Shown here: piece after piece, positions 63,610 through 64,000 of the stretch
How positions within the stretch are numbered: the first letter of the stretch is position 1
Layout of the letters: every line of letters begins with the position of its first letter
Assembly: GCF_011064825.1 (NCBI RefSeq)
Contig: NZ_CP048751.1
Coordinates: 1,488,001-1,552,000 of the forward strand
Length of the DNA stretch: 64,000 nt
Reading direction: 5' to 3'
Origin: Brevundimonas mediterranea
Lineage (GTDB): Bacteria; Pseudomonadota; Alphaproteobacteria; Caulobacterales; Caulobacteraceae
Notes under the pieces: generated by a model
What the model was told of the DNA's origin: nothing
Databases searched by the model: none
The model's input: only the letters and a program-made list of their open reading frames with translations
Position numbers and translations under genes: made by a program

Positions 63610-64000
63610 ATGGACAGGACGCCCCCTACTGCTCGCCAGACGGCCCGCGCGCCGGAACCCTTGGACGCCGTCGTCGGCGCCCGGATCGCATCACGACGCA
63701 CGGCCCTGGGTCTGTCGCAGACCGCCCTGGGCGCCCTGATCGGGGTCAGCTGCCAACAGGTTCAGAAGTACGAAGGCGGTCAGAACCGGATTTCGGCCTC
63801 GCGGCTGCACAATCTGGCCCTGGCCCTTGGACTGCCCGTCGGAGCCTTCTTTCCCGAGCCGGCGGACGAGGCCGAAATCCCCGAACTGTCGATGATGCGG
63901 ACCATGGCTGCGACACCGGAAGGCCGGGCGATGGCCGCCGGTTTTTCCCGCATCGAAGACCGCGCGGTGCGTCAGGCCCTGACGCGACTGGTGGAGGTTC
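63610..64000 (+). CDS. XRE-family HTH regulator, N-terminal part (cut by window end)
   Basis: Starts at ATG 63610 and stays open to the window end (130 codons seen). Residues about 20-75 form an XRE helix-turn-helix of the common alphaproteobacterial type: VGARIASRRTALGLSQTALGALIGVSCQQVQKYEGGQNRISASRL. The following region contains a short Glu/Pro-rich linker and the helix GRAMAAGFSRIEDRAVRQALTRLVE. It is likely a small cytoplasmic repressor; the target is unknown. Confidence 0.88.
   Translation, partial: MDRTPPTARQTARAPEPLDAVVGARIASRRTALGLSQTALGALIGVSCQQVQKYEGGQNRISASRLHNLALALGLPVGAFFPEPADEAEIPELSMMRTMAATPEGRAMAAGFSRIEDRAVRQALTRLVEV

Overview
This is a GC-rich chromosomal window from an alphaproteobacterium of the order Caulobacterales, most likely Brevundimonas or a close relative. 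The case rests on three things: the hemE-origin-ppsR arrangement known from the Caulobacter crescentus replication origin, the mnmE-mnmG-rsmG-parA-parB block with Caulobacter-type parS sites, and the presence of NtrZ-, CenR- and EcfG-type elements. The species assignment is inference. I see no prophage, insertion sequence, CRISPR array, rRNA or tRNA gene; the content is almost entirely core genome.

Layout. Bases 1-2,500 hold the end of a TadG-like pilus gene, a 2-oxoglutarate oxygenase and an OmpA-type lipoprotein behind a textbook EcfG (general stress response) promoter. Bases 2,500-14,500 carry a poly-proline OmpA porin, catabolic enzymes (MaoC hydratase, threonine dehydratase, GlpK, a phosphotransferase), a DUF1223 protein, two tandem prolyl oligopeptidases separated by a palindromic repeat, and a K+ channel with a zinc-ribbon tail. 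Bases 14,500-26,900 run mostly rightward: dapF, maeB, rsmI-yraN-sirB1, a UbiH-like hydroxylase (leftward), a Tat-exported nitroreductase, ftsK, a LolA-like protein, a candidate small RNA and xth. Bases 26,900-32,400 hold a divergent MocR/YczE pair, a CenR-like response regulator, YggS and a ThiE-like protein whose start codons overlap head to head, an NtrZ-like protein and a DUF3576 lipoprotein. Bases 32,400-36,600 are the leuS-lptE-holA operon behind an unusual structured leader.

Bases 36,600-47,500 are the origin-proximal segregation region, all leftward: hemE-hemH-hemJ, rho, a DUF6489 gene, mnmE, mnmG, rsmG, parA and parB, with four parS sites. The non-coding block at 47,065-47,514 is the predicted oriC (CtrA-like sites, a DnaA box, AT-rich tract). 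To its right the genes run rightward: ppsR-maf-aroE-coaE-dnaQ, with ATGA/GTGA overlaps down to coaE. Then come secB (leftward), a Tim44-like gene and mltA. The right end holds UspA, a giant NAD-dependent glutamate dehydrogenase, an AI-2E family permease (with an EcfG-like promoter), a HerA-like ATPase, an Nfu Fe-S carrier and two XRE regulators, the last cut by the window edge.

How it fits together: genes next to the origin point away from it on both sides. The parABS system sits within about 10 kb of oriC, as expected for polar origin segregation. Several regulatory motifs (CtrA-like, EcfG-like) suggest links to the cell cycle and general stress response. I found no clearly new multi-gene system. 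The best leads are the small RNA candidate, the leuS leader and the EcfG-type promoters.
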